Shown: positions 1-5,164 of the stretch, piece after piece
Layout of the letters: every line of letters starts with the position of its first letter
Position numbering within the stretch: the stretch's first letter is position 1
Assembly: GCA_023488865.1 (NCBI GenBank)
Contig: JAMDDG010000276.1
Span: 1 to 7,145 of the forward strand
Reading direction: 5' to 3'
DNA: 7,145 bases
Origin: Bacteroidota bacterium
GTDB lineage: Bacteria; Bacteroidota; Bacteroidia; Bacteroidales; Prolixibacteraceae
The notes under the pieces: model-generated
Seen by the model: the letters and a program-made list of their open reading frames with translations, nothing else
Databases searched by the model: none
Told to the model about the DNA's origin: nothing
Program-made: the position numbers and the translations under genes

Positions 1-1
1 G

Positions 2-1669
2 GACAAAATCGGAGAAGAAATTGAAGGTTTGTTTAAACAATTGGCGGGTCCTTCAAAAAATCTCTTAGCTAAATTGAAATTTCTACCACTGCTTTCCAGA
101 ATAGCATCCTGGATGCCCAAAAAGAAATCGGGCAGGGGCTGCTGTCAGGAAATTGTAATGGAACGACCTGATTTGACCCAATTACCGGTATTAACCTGCT
201 GGCCCGCAGATGGCGGGCCATTTATTACCCTGCCGTGCGTGGTAACAAGGGATCCTGAAACAGGTGCCCGGAATGTCGGAATGTACCGTATGCAGGTTTT
301 TGGTCCGGATTTGACCGGGATGCACTGGCATAAACACAAAACTGGCGCCCGGCATTATCTGGGTTACCAAAAACAGGGGAAGAAAATGCCTGTTTCGGTT
401 GTTTTGGGAGGCGATCCGGCTTACACCTATGCAGCTACCGCTCCGCTTCCTGATCAGATTGACGAATACATGCTGGCCGGGTTCCTTAGAAAAAGGAAAG
501 TCGAACTGGTGAAATGCCTGACCAACGATCTGGAAGTGCCCGATGATGCAGATTTTGTAATTGAGGGATTTGTTGATCCTGCCGAAGATTTAGTCTGGGA
601 AGGCCCTTTCGGCGATCACACAGGTTTTTATTCACTTGCGGATTGGTACCCTAAATTTCACGTTACCTGTATTACCCATAAAAAAGGGGCTATTTATCCG
701 GCAACTATCGTCGGGATACCTCCTCAGGAGGATGCCTACATCGGACTGGCAACCGAGAAGATCTTCCTTGTACCGATGAAACTGACCCTGATACCTGAGC
801 TGAAGGATCTTTATCTTCCTCCCGAAGGGGTTGCACACAATCTAACCCTGGCAAGAATTGAAAAAAACTATGCCGGTCAGGCGCTCAAGACCATGAATGC
901 CCTCTGGGGCGCAGGACAGATGATGTTCAACAAGATCATGGTAGTGACCGATGAAGCCAACCAATGGAAAGATATTGAGGAGTTTGTCAGAAAGATCAGT
1001 GACCGGATTGATACGACTGCGGATATCATCTTTTCCTCCGGACCGATGGATGTGCTTGATCATTCCTCTTCAAAATTTGCTTTCGGCTCCAAAATGGGCA
1101 TTGATGCAACTGCTAAATTTCCTGAGGAGCTTGAGGAAGCTGTGGTTGAAGCATTACTCCCTAAAGCTGAGGAACTTGAAAAATTGATAGCTGAGTTTCC
1201 GTCCATCAAAACCATGAATGCCAATTTGTTAGACAGAGGAATTTCCGTGCTGATACTGGGTGTAGAAAAAGAACCGGGTTTTCATCTTCCGGAATTGACA
1301 AACTTACTTTTAAAGATAGAAGCACTTCAGAAGGTAAAATTTATCGTATTTGTTGACGCGGAACTCGCAATTGACAACCTGAATGCATTAGTCTGGTATG
1401 TTACCGGGAACATCGATCCAAAAAGGGATTGCAAAGTTTTTAAGGCTACGAAGCAAAATGAAGTTAACCATCTGGTGGTGGATGGTACACGTAAAACGTT
1501 TCAAACAGATGGTTTCAGGCGTGATTGGCCCAATCCGGTGGTCTCCTGTACTGAAACAATAAGCCTGGTCGACCGAAGGTGGCCGGAATACGGTTTAGGC
1601 CCAATGATTCCTTCTCCCTCTCTTATTTATTCCCCGCTCAGACGGGGCGATGGTGCAATCTCTGAGTAA
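2..1669 (+). CDS. UbiD-family prenyl-FMN-dependent decarboxylase (5' end outside window)
   Basis: This is a UbiD-family (de)carboxylase, which uses prenylated FMN made by a UbiX-type prenyltransferase to remove a carboxyl group from an aromatic or alpha,beta-unsaturated acid. Bacteroidota members are usually labelled menaquinone-biosynthesis decarboxylase; the substrate cannot be read from sequence. The frame is open from base 2. The first possible start, TTG at 29, is not the real one, because the family continues upstream (I read DKIGEEIEGL before it). About 555 residues are present of roughly 600, so some 50 are missing. Counting from the TTG, the prFMN/metal segment RNVGMYRMQ is at 81-89 and the catalytic segment EGPFGDHTGFYS is at 191-202. 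Arg81, Glu191 and Asp196 match the Arg-Glu-Glu/Asp catalytic triad, so the enzyme looks functional. The C-terminus (SPLRRGDGA) is intact. It is more GC-rich than the genes to its right. No UbiX partner lies in the window. Confidence 0.93.
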   Translation, partial: DKIGEEIEGLFKQLAGPSKNLLAKLKFLPLLSRIASWMPKKKSGRGCCQEIVMERPDLTQLPVLTCWPADGGPFITLPCVVTRDPETGARNVGMYRMQVFGPDLTGMHWHKHKTGARHYLGYQKQGKKMPVSVVLGGDPAYTYAATAPLPDQIDEYMLAGFLRKRKVELVKCLTNDLEVPDDADFVIEGFVDPAEDLVWEGPFGDHTGFYSLADWYPKFHVTCITHKKGAIYPATIVGIPPQEDAYIGLATEKIFLVPMKLTLIPELKDLYLPPEGVAHNLTLARIEKNYAGQALKTMNALWGAGQMMFNKIMVVTDEANQWKDIEEFVRKISDRIDTTADIIFSSGPMDVLDHSSSKFAFGSKMGIDATAKFPEELEEAVVEALLPKAEELEKLIAEFPSIKTMNANLLDRGISVLILGVEKEPGFHLPELTNLLLKIEALQKVKFIVFVDAELAIDNLNALVWYVTGNIDPKRDCKVFKATKQNEVNHLVVDGTRKTFQTDGFRRDWPNPVVSCTETISLVDRRWPEYGLGPMIPSPSLIYSPLRRGDGAISE

Positions 1670-1753
1670 TGGATAGAACTGGTCTGGATTTACCTTGCCC
1701 GGAACCAACGACCGGATCAAGATTAGCTCTCCAAATGCTCCATTTACTAAATT

Positions 1754-1849
1754 TCACAATAGTTCATTATCTGAATTCTCAAAGTCTGCAACGGTTTCAA
1801 CAATGTCAGAAAGGAAAAGTGGATCTGACGATGCTTTTGTAGTACTCAT
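1754..1849 (-). pseudogene. Possible start of a broken minus-strand gene (31 codons)
   Basis: A minus-strand ATG at 1849 opens a 31-residue frame beginning MSTTKASSDPLFLSDIVETV and ending in TGA at 1754-1756. Beyond the stop the same frame stays open toward the UbiD gene, with a protein-like reading (NLVNGAFGELILIRS). An exact Bacteroidota -7 box, TATATTTG, lies ten bases upstream of the ATG. This may be a gene start cut by a nonsense mutation or deletion, a genuine small protein, or chance. I do not recognise the product. Confidence 0.22.
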
Positions 1850-1859
1850 AGGTTTTAGA

Positions 1860-1867
1860 CAAATATA
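1860..1867 (-). promoter_or_regulatory. Candidate -7 promoter box TATATTTG (minus strand)
   Basis: On the minus strand the bases read TATATTTG, an exact match to the Bacteroidota -7 consensus TAnnTTTG. A TTTG lies 15 bases further upstream, which is shorter than the usual 19-20 bp from the -33 element. The box sits just before the 31-codon frame at 1849. Single matches of this kind occur by chance in AT-rich DNA. Confidence 0.3.
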
Positions 1868-1941
1868 TGAATAAAAACACTTCAAAATGGCGATGCGCAT
1901 TGGGTCAAGTAAGATCAAACAAACTGAATCTGGCCAAGTCG

Positions 1942-1982
1942 TATAAACGATTATTTGACTCCTCTGGAGTCAAATGTTTATA
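1942..1982. repeat. Long inverted repeat with triloop
   Basis: Perfect 10-bp arms, ATTTGACTCC (1953-1962) and GGAGTCAAAT (1966-1975), enclose the triloop TCT. A second 7-bp pair, TATAAAC (1942-1948) and GTTTATA (1976-1982), stacks outside it, with only GATT bulged on the left. The structure pairs 17 bp in 41 nt. No T run follows, so it is not a standard intrinsic terminator. It may be a protein-binding site, the end of a mobile element or part of a small RNA. Confidence 0.7.
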
Positions 1983-2008
1983 GAACTGCTTGATTTTCTA
2001 CAAACATA

Positions 2009-2026
2009 CGACCCTGGCCAGGGTCG
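2009..2026. repeat. 18-bp perfect palindrome
   Basis: CGACCCTGGCCAGGGTCG is a perfect palindrome without a spacer. It is GC-rich in an otherwise AT-rich stretch and lies 26 bp after the preceding hairpin. The form suits binding of a symmetric dimer (regulator or recombinase), or a cruciform. No adjacent gene explains it. Confidence 0.6.
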
Positions 2027-2096
2027 AACAAGCATTAACGACATGGATATATCAATATTCATTTTCGAAAATTAAAGTACCGGAGCTAACTAACGG

Positions 2097-2125
2097 GCAA
2101 TTTATTGTCAATATCGACAAATTGC
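2097..2125. repeat. Bulged inverted repeat
   Basis: GCAATTT (2097-2103) pairs with AAATTGC (2119-2125), and GTC (2107-2109) with GAC (2116-2118), around a six-base loop AATATC. Three bases (ATT) bulge out of the left arm. It is the third inverted repeat in this 185-bp stretch. Confidence 0.45.
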
Positions 2126-2130
2126 GATAA

Positions 2131-2357
2131 GGTTATTTTTCTTTGGGCGCCAGTTCGAAAGTAAATAATTCGGATACAGGCACAATTAGTGCCCTCTGGA
2201 AAGGCAATTCTGAAAAGCTGGATGTAGTCGAGGATATCAAGTAGATGTTGCCAAAATGCACACCCACCACTTCCCCTTCTCCTACATCAAAGAGGCGTTC
2301 GATCTCGGAACAGCCTACAAGGATGGGGTGATGAAGGCGATGATAGATTTTGAGTAA
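2131..2357 (+). pseudogene. Frameshifted C-terminal remnant, probably a zinc alcohol dehydrogenase (MDR family)
   Basis: Two adjacent plus-strand frames together look like the end of a medium-chain dehydrogenase. The first runs from 2131 to TAG at 2242-2244 and reads DTGTISALWKGNSEKLDVV near its end. The second, 33 residues from ATG 2256 to TAA 2355-2357, reads MHTHHFPFSYIKEAFDLG and ends KDGVMKAMIDFE. The pattern H-x-F-P-x4-I-x-E-A-F followed by a K-D-G-V-x-K segment is typical of the C-terminus of zinc-dependent alcohol, sorbitol and threonine dehydrogenases. No catalytic domain or zinc ligands are present, and a stop lies just upstream of 2131. It is therefore a remnant after a deletion plus a frameshift. 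The family call rests on a short segment and is only moderately secure. It converges on the minus-strand gene ending at 2366. Confidence 0.42.
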
Positions 2358-2365
2358 GGAGGAGA

Positions 2366-2773
2366 TTACGCAGCAGGTTTTATCCGATCAATGATTGAAA
2401 AAGCCAGATTGAACCCTTCAGAAATGACCCTTGCATCTCTTATTCCATCATAATAACCATGCAGGTGCAGGATCATATAAGCAGAGTTGATATAATTTAG
2501 AAGCTTTTTGTCAATTATTGCAATAGCATCCTGATAGTATTCAATGTCTTTTCTCCCTTTTTTCTTTTCAATACCTTTCAACAGCAAATACCCATCCAGC
2601 GCTTTTAAAACACCATTGTAGGCAATGCCACAAGCGGTTTTGACGTATTTCTCATCTACATAGAAGCGATCTTCCTTTCCTGCCTTTTTAAGGGTTTCCC
2701 GGGCATTCTCCATGTAACGGATTGCTTCGTTGTAATAGGTGGTTCTGATTTGGTTTTGGTCTTTGAGGATCAT
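2366..2773 (-). CDS. DUF5618-like helical protein of unknown function
   Basis: The 135-residue product is all-helical and rich in Lys, Tyr and Ala. It has no signal peptide and no membrane segment, so it is probably cytoplasmic. The order of features recalls the Bacteroidota DUF5618 family, which is HEPN-like in fold: an N-terminal helix with EAIRYMENARETLKK (16-30), the block YVDEKYVKTACGIAYNGVLK (38-57) with a following LDGYLLLKG, and a C-terminal block with HLHGYYDG (103-110). The R-x4-6-H ribonuclease motif of HEPN toxins is not visible, so I claim no nuclease activity. A GTG five codons upstream (2788) is in frame, but it overlaps a good -7 box, so ATG 2773 is the better start. No SD is present, as is usual in this phylum. 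It is monocistronic and converges on the dehydrogenase remnant. Assignment is from memory of the family pattern. Confidence 0.72.
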   Translation of the reverse strand: MILKDQNQIRTTYYNEAIRYMENARETLKKAGKEDRFYVDEKYVKTACGIAYNGVLKALDGYLLLKGIEKKKGRKDIEYYQDAIAIIDKKLLNYINSAYMILHLHGYYDGIRDARVISEGFNLAFSIIDRIKPAA

Positions 2774-2787
2774 TTTGCGCTTTTTCA

Positions 2788-2819
2788 CAAAGTTAAGGCA
2801 TTCTGTTCAGATTAAGAAA
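2788..2819 (-). promoter_or_regulatory. Promoter of the DUF5618-like gene (TTTC-N20-TAACTTTG)
   Basis: Read on the minus strand, TAACTTTG at 2795-2788 is an exact match to the Bacteroidota -7 box TAnnTTTG. TTTC at 2819-2816, one mismatch from the -33 TTTG, lies 20 bases upstream, which is the normal spacing. Transcription would start near 2782, giving a very short leader before ATG 2773. This places the GTG at 2788 outside the transcript. Confidence 0.5.
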
Positions 2820-2857
2820 CTAAAATATCAGCATTGTTCAAAATAAAGTTAAAATCG

Positions 2858-2889
2858 AATACAAATGATTGTATTATTATTTACCTTCG
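2858..2889 (+). promoter_or_regulatory. Candidate promoter with upstream inverted repeat
   Basis: TACCTTCG at 2882-2889 differs from the -7 box TAnnTTTG at one position. Just upstream, AATACAA (2858-2864) and TTGTATT (2869-2875) form a 7-bp inverted repeat with a four-base spacer, where an operator could lie. No convincing -33 TTTG is present. Transcription would run through the tandem repeat and the long hairpin toward the LytTR gene. Confidence 0.3.
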
Positions 2890-2895
2890 TTGTTG

Positions 2896-2945
2896 CATGA
2901 ATAAAATTCCAACCCCAAAACATGAATAAAATTCCAACCCCAAAA
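2896..2945 (+). repeat. Perfect 25-bp tandem duplication carrying a short start
   Basis: Two identical 25-bp units (2896-2920 and 2921-2945) lie head to tail. Each contains ATG AAT AAA ATT CCA and encodes MNKIPTPK. The first copy reads on to MNKIPTPKHE and a stop, the second to MNKIPTPKII and a stop. Because 25 is not a multiple of three, the two starts are in different frames. The units look like a duplicated gene start or leader peptide whose body has been lost. Confidence 0.8.
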
Positions 2946-2971
2946 ATTATCTAACATTATAAAATTCAATA

Positions 2972-3011
2972 AAATATAGAAATATAGAAATAAGAAAAAT
3001 TTAAAATATAG
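2972..3011 (+). repeat. Short AT-rich repeats AAATATAG
   Basis: AAATATAG occurs at 2972-2979, 2980-2987 and 3004-3011, with a partial AAATAAG at 2988-2994. The last copy overlaps the left foot of the long hairpin. It is a simple AT-rich repeat with no assigned role. Confidence 0.4.
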
Positions 3012-3170
3012 CGTTTAGCCGAATTCTGTACTTGAAATCGACCAAAATTACAATTCCACAGAAAAAGCAAAAACGCCGCGTCAAGGCGTGGTCGTTGCTT
3101 TTATGTTGTGGAATGGGCTCTTGGTCGAGCCTCAGGTACGGCGTAGGCAATTTGGCCACGCTGTTTTTTT
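3010..3170 (+). ncRNA. 153-nt imperfect hairpin with T7 tail (attenuator, small RNA or MITE-like palindrome)
   Basis: Seven paired blocks nest around one loop. They are 3010-3014 with 3158-3162 (AGCGT/ACGCT); 3018-3025 with 3149-3156 (one G-U); 3028-3035 with 3132-3139 (one G-U); 3039-3045 with 3121-3127 (CGACCAA/TTGGTCG); 3053-3060 with 3107-3114 (ATTCCACA/TGTGGAAT); 3063-3070 with 3095-3102 (AAAAGCAA/TTGCTTTT); and 3073-3077 with 3085-3089 (ACGCC/GGCGT), loop GCGTCAA. About 49 pairs form, separated by small internal loops. Seven T follow at 3164-3170, so a plus-strand transcript would end like an intrinsic terminator. It lies 36 bp before the LytTR start, so it could control that gene. It could also be a multi-copy palindromic element. 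The structure is seen directly; its role is inference. The minus-strand open frame across it is a by-product of the palindrome. Confidence 0.6.
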
Positions 3171-3205
3171 GAGACGACCTAACTGAACCAAAACCTTTCC
3201 TGAAC

Positions 3206-3592
3206 ATGGGACCAAACCAAGACGATCATCTGATTGCATTGCCTGATAAAAATGGGTTGAATTTTTTTGAAATCAGAAAAATCATTCGCTGTCAGTCAGA
3301 TAATTCATATACAGAATTTTTTATTTTGAATGAAAGCAATCACAAATTAGATGTGATAAAAATAGTGGTTTCAAAAGGATTCGATCATTTTGAAAATTTC
3401 CTGTTGACAAAAGGTTTTTTTTACAGGGTTCATAACAAGCACATTGTAAATATTTATCACATAGATAAGTACATCAAGAGTGATGGAGGTTACCTAACGA
3501 TGGCCGATGATACAAATGTAGTGGTGCCAGTAGCCCGGGCGCGCAAAGAGGGCTTTATGAAACATCTCAAATCCATGGGCATTCTCGTTTAA
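3206..3592 (+). CDS. Stand-alone LytTR DNA-binding protein
   Basis: The 128-residue product is essentially one LytTR domain, the DNA-binding module of LytR/AgrA-type response regulators. Key segments are IALPDKNGLNFFEIRKIIRC (10-29), SYTEFFIL (34-41), the DNA-contact region FYRVHNKHIVNI (72-83), the DKYIKSDGGYLTM hairpin (87-99) and the terminal VPVARARKEGFM (107-118). All are close to Bacteroidetes REC-LytTR proteins. The receiver domain that normally precedes it, with its phosphorylatable Asp, is absent. In frame a TGA occurs at 3170-3172 and only about a dozen codons separate it from ATG 3206. The protein is either one of the known single-domain LytTR regulators or the tail of a response regulator whose front was lost when the upstream palindrome arrived. 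No SD is visible. No histidine kinase gene lies nearby. Expression may depend on read-through of the hairpin upstream. Confidence 0.88.
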   Translation: MGPNQDDHLIALPDKNGLNFFEIRKIIRCQSDNSYTEFFILNESNHKLDVIKIVVSKGFDHFENFLLTKGFFYRVHNKHIVNIYHIDKYIKSDGGYLTMADDTNVVVPVARARKEGFMKHLKSMGILV

Positions 3593-3844
3593 CGCCAAAA
3601 TCAAATTGAAATCCCCCAAAATCAAATTTGATAGAATATTTTGTTCGCAATAAATTAATTTTCACTGAATATTTAAGAAATTAAAAATGAGAATTTTAAT
3701 ATCTAATCTCGAATTCAATAATATAGTAAACAAAAGTCAAAAGTTATGGCAATTGGAATACAAACTATTTAATTATCAGCACTTACCTACAACCAATTTA
3801 TAAATTAAAATAGCAACCAGCTTAGTTACTAAACAGTTAGTTAA

Positions 3845-3893
3845 ATGGAGTTCAGCAACCACTTAAAAAACGGGGCGGAACAGAAAAGCTGAT
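3845..3893 (+). repeat. Dispersed leader repeat, copy A (diverged, truncated)
   Basis: This copy matches copy C at 39 of its first 45 positions, lacks one C after position 45 and then diverges. The core AACGGGGCG is conserved. Unlike B and C it lies 126 nt before its gene. Read as codons it is a complete 15-residue ORF (MEFSNHLKNGAEQKS, stop at 3890-3892). The TGG/CCA stem of the other copies is kept and extended by TTAA/TTAA with one mismatch. The CGG/CCG stem is broken. Confidence 0.75.
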
Positions 3894-3899
3894 TATTTC

Positions 3900-3929
3900 G
3901 GACAAAGTGGTTCTTCGTCACATTTGTCC
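3900..3929. repeat. Strong hairpin downstream of repeat copy A
   Basis: GGACAAA (3900-3906) pairs perfectly with TTTGTCC (3923-3929), and GTG (3907-3909) with CAC (3919-3921), with a single A bulged and a nine-base loop. No T run follows. It lies where the last part of repeats B and C would be and may be the end of an inserted sequence or a regulatory hairpin. Confidence 0.55.
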
Positions 3930-4019
3930 AAGATGAATTTATGATAAAATTTTCAAAATAATAATGATTTAAACTTTTCTTTTTATTCCGAAACCTTTGG
4001 AACCAACGGTAGAATTACA

Positions 4020-5084
4020 ATGAAAAAAGTCAAAGAAATAGAGTATTGTCCTTTATGTAAAAGCAGTGTCAAATTAATGTGTTCAAAACTTCCTGGATAT
4101 CAAGAACCTCAAACATTCGAAATCTATTATTGTCAAAATTGCAATACTTCTTATTCCTTACCTCGTTGTGATGCAAATTCAATTTATGAATTGATTTATC
4201 AAAATGGTATTTCCGTTCCGGGTTACCACCGATATTGGAAATTCATGGAGGAAGTTAAAAGGGTAAAAAACCCCTTAGCTTATCTCGCAGAAGAAGAAAA
4301 TACGTACTGGGCAGTTCAAAAAGCGGTTTCTGAATTTGCAAAAATTAATAATAAGCCAAGGATTGTCGAAATAGGTAGCGGATTAGGTTACCTGACATAT
4401 TCTTTTAGGAAAGCTGGTTACAATATTGTTGGCTTAGATATTTCTGAAACAGCTGTGAATATGGCGAGACAGCGATTTGGTGATTATTATATTGCCGGTG
4501 ACTTATTCAAATTTTCTGTCGAAAATTCGGGTTTATTTGATATAGTGATTTTAACGGAAGTAATTGAACATGTTGATAATATAACTCAATTTATATTAGC
4601 TCTTTCAAAATTGCTTCAACCTGATGGTCAGATAATATTGACTACCCCCAATAAATCATTTTATCCTTCTGATACGATTTGGGTGTCTGATTTGCCTCCA
4701 ATCCATTTGTGGTGGTTGAGTGAAGAATCTATGAAATATATATCTAATAAATTGGGAATGAATGTTTCATTTATTGATTTTACTGATTATTATACTCAAA
4801 ACAATTACACCCCTGTAAAGATCGATGTTAACAAAAATATTTCAAACTTAAGTCCTGTATACAATGTAAATGGAGAGCTCATAAATCCAAAAAATAGGAA
4901 TAAACTTAATTATCGTTTGAAACTATTTTTTATCAGATTAGATCAGATCCAAATCATTAGAATTTTTTATCAAAAAATGAGATTCCTGTATTTTAAAATA
5001 AAATACTTGGGATATTCAAATATTAAGAAGTGCGGCAATCAATCAAACGTATTATGTGCCATATTAAAAATGAATAAAATATAA
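4020..5084 (+). CDS. Zinc-ribbon class I SAM-dependent methyltransferase
   Basis: The 354-residue protein has an N-terminal zinc ribbon with CPLC (10-13) and CQNC (38-41), then a Rossmann methyltransferase domain. Motif I, the SAM-binding loop, is VEIGSGLGYLTYSF (116-129). The acidic residue after strand 2 is Asp140 in GLDIS. The strand-4 region is ILTEVIEHVDN (177-187), and LLQPDGQIILTTPNKS (198-213) gives strand 5. This zinc-ribbon plus Methyltransf_23/12 layout is common among methyltransferases of surface-glycan and natural-product clusters; the acceptor here is unknown. The C-terminal 60 residues are basic and aromatic (291-335), which could favour membrane contact. There is no signal peptide, so it is cytosolic. 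It is AT-rich, unlike the UbiD gene. Repeat A lies upstream, and its TAA stop overlaps the first base of repeat B. No glycosyltransferase neighbours are present, which leaves its pathway open. Confidence 0.88.
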   Translation: MKKVKEIEYCPLCKSSVKLMCSKLPGYQEPQTFEIYYCQNCNTSYSLPRCDANSIYELIYQNGISVPGYHRYWKFMEEVKRVKNPLAYLAEEENTYWAVQKAVSEFAKINNKPRIVEIGSGLGYLTYSFRKAGYNIVGLDISETAVNMARQRFGDYYIAGDLFKFSVENSGLFDIVILTEVIEHVDNITQFILALSKLLQPDGQIILTTPNKSFYPSDTIWVSDLPPIHLWWLSEESMKYISNKLGMNVSFIDFTDYYTQNNYTPVKIDVNKNISNLSPVYNVNGELINPKNRNKLNYRLKLFFIRLDQIQIIRIFYQKMRFLYFKIKYLGYSNIKKCGNQSNVLCAILKMNKI

Positions 5085-5144
5085 TGGAGTCCAGAAACCA
5101 CTTTAAAAACGGGGCGTTACCGAAAAGCCTTATGAGTAGGAAAC
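5084..5144 (+). repeat. Dispersed leader repeat, copy B
   Basis: This 61-bp copy agrees with copy C at 55 of 61 positions. It begins on the last base of the methyltransferase stop codon (TAATGG) and ends exactly 16 nt before the next start codon. Three small stems can form: TGG/CCA near its start, CGG/CCG around GGCGTTA, and CCT/AGG around TATGAGT. No SD lies in the 16-nt AT-rich spacer. A 5' UTR element controlling translation, or the boundary of a mobile cassette, would both fit. Confidence 0.85.
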
Positions 5145-5164
5145 TTAACAAAATAAAATTATGA
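5084..5164 (+). CDS. Possible 26-residue coupled leader peptide in repeat B
   Basis: ATG at 5084 overlaps the methyltransferase stop as TAATG. The frame runs 26 codons, beginning MESRNHFKNGALPKSLMSRK and ending in a lysine-rich tail, and its TGA overlaps the next start as ATGA (5161-5164). Such overlaps on both sides allow translational coupling from the methyltransferase to the barrel gene. Against a real peptide: copy C has in-frame stops at the same place, and substitutions between copies are not synonymous. Confidence 0.25.
   Translation: MESRNHFKNGALPKSLMSRKLNKIKL

Larger units (their letters stand above)
1670..2365. other. Gene-poor region with gene remnants and hairpins
   Basis: About 700 bp lie between the UbiD gene and the convergent minus-strand gene, with no intact gene of normal length. 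The region contains a minus-strand 31-codon frame with an upstream -7 box (1754-1867), three separate inverted repeats (1942-2125), and the frameshifted end of a dehydrogenase-like gene (2131-2357). No clear U-tailed terminator follows the UbiD stop. The mixture of remnants suggests past deletion or insertion; this is inference. Confidence 0.6.
3593..4019. other. AT-rich intergenic region before the methyltransferase
   Basis: These 427 bp hold no gene of normal size. CCAAAATCAAATT occurs twice as a 13-bp direct repeat (3595-3607 and 3616-3628). A 38-codon frame runs from ATG 3687 to TAA 3801-3803, begins MRILISNLEFNNIVNK and has no recognised homology, so I would not call it a gene. Repeat copy A and a hairpin follow. 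No TAnnTTTG box is seen near the start of the methyltransferase gene. Confidence 0.5.

Noticed and set aside
29..31. TTG start of the UbiD gene at 29
   Set aside because: The frame is open to the window edge and upstream residues continue the family sequence, so the gene is cut by the window.
1632..1647. CCCCG/CGGGG hairpin at the end of the UbiD gene as a terminator
   Set aside because: It lies within conserved coding sequence (SPLRRGDG) and has no T run after it.
2896..2945. CRISPR repeats
   Set aside because: Only two directly abutting units without spacers; it is a tandem duplication.
3010..3182. The long hairpin as an attC site (ACCTAAC at 3177-3183)
   Set aside because: The GTT-like and AAC-like motifs are in the wrong order relative to the stem on both strands.
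3001..3207. 68-codon minus-strand frame over the long hairpin
   Set aside because: It coincides with the palindrome and has no gene-like start context; it is best explained by the repeat structure.
3687..3803. 38-codon plus-strand frame as a gene
   Set aside because: No homology, promoter box or other support; AT-rich intergenic DNA gives such frames readily.
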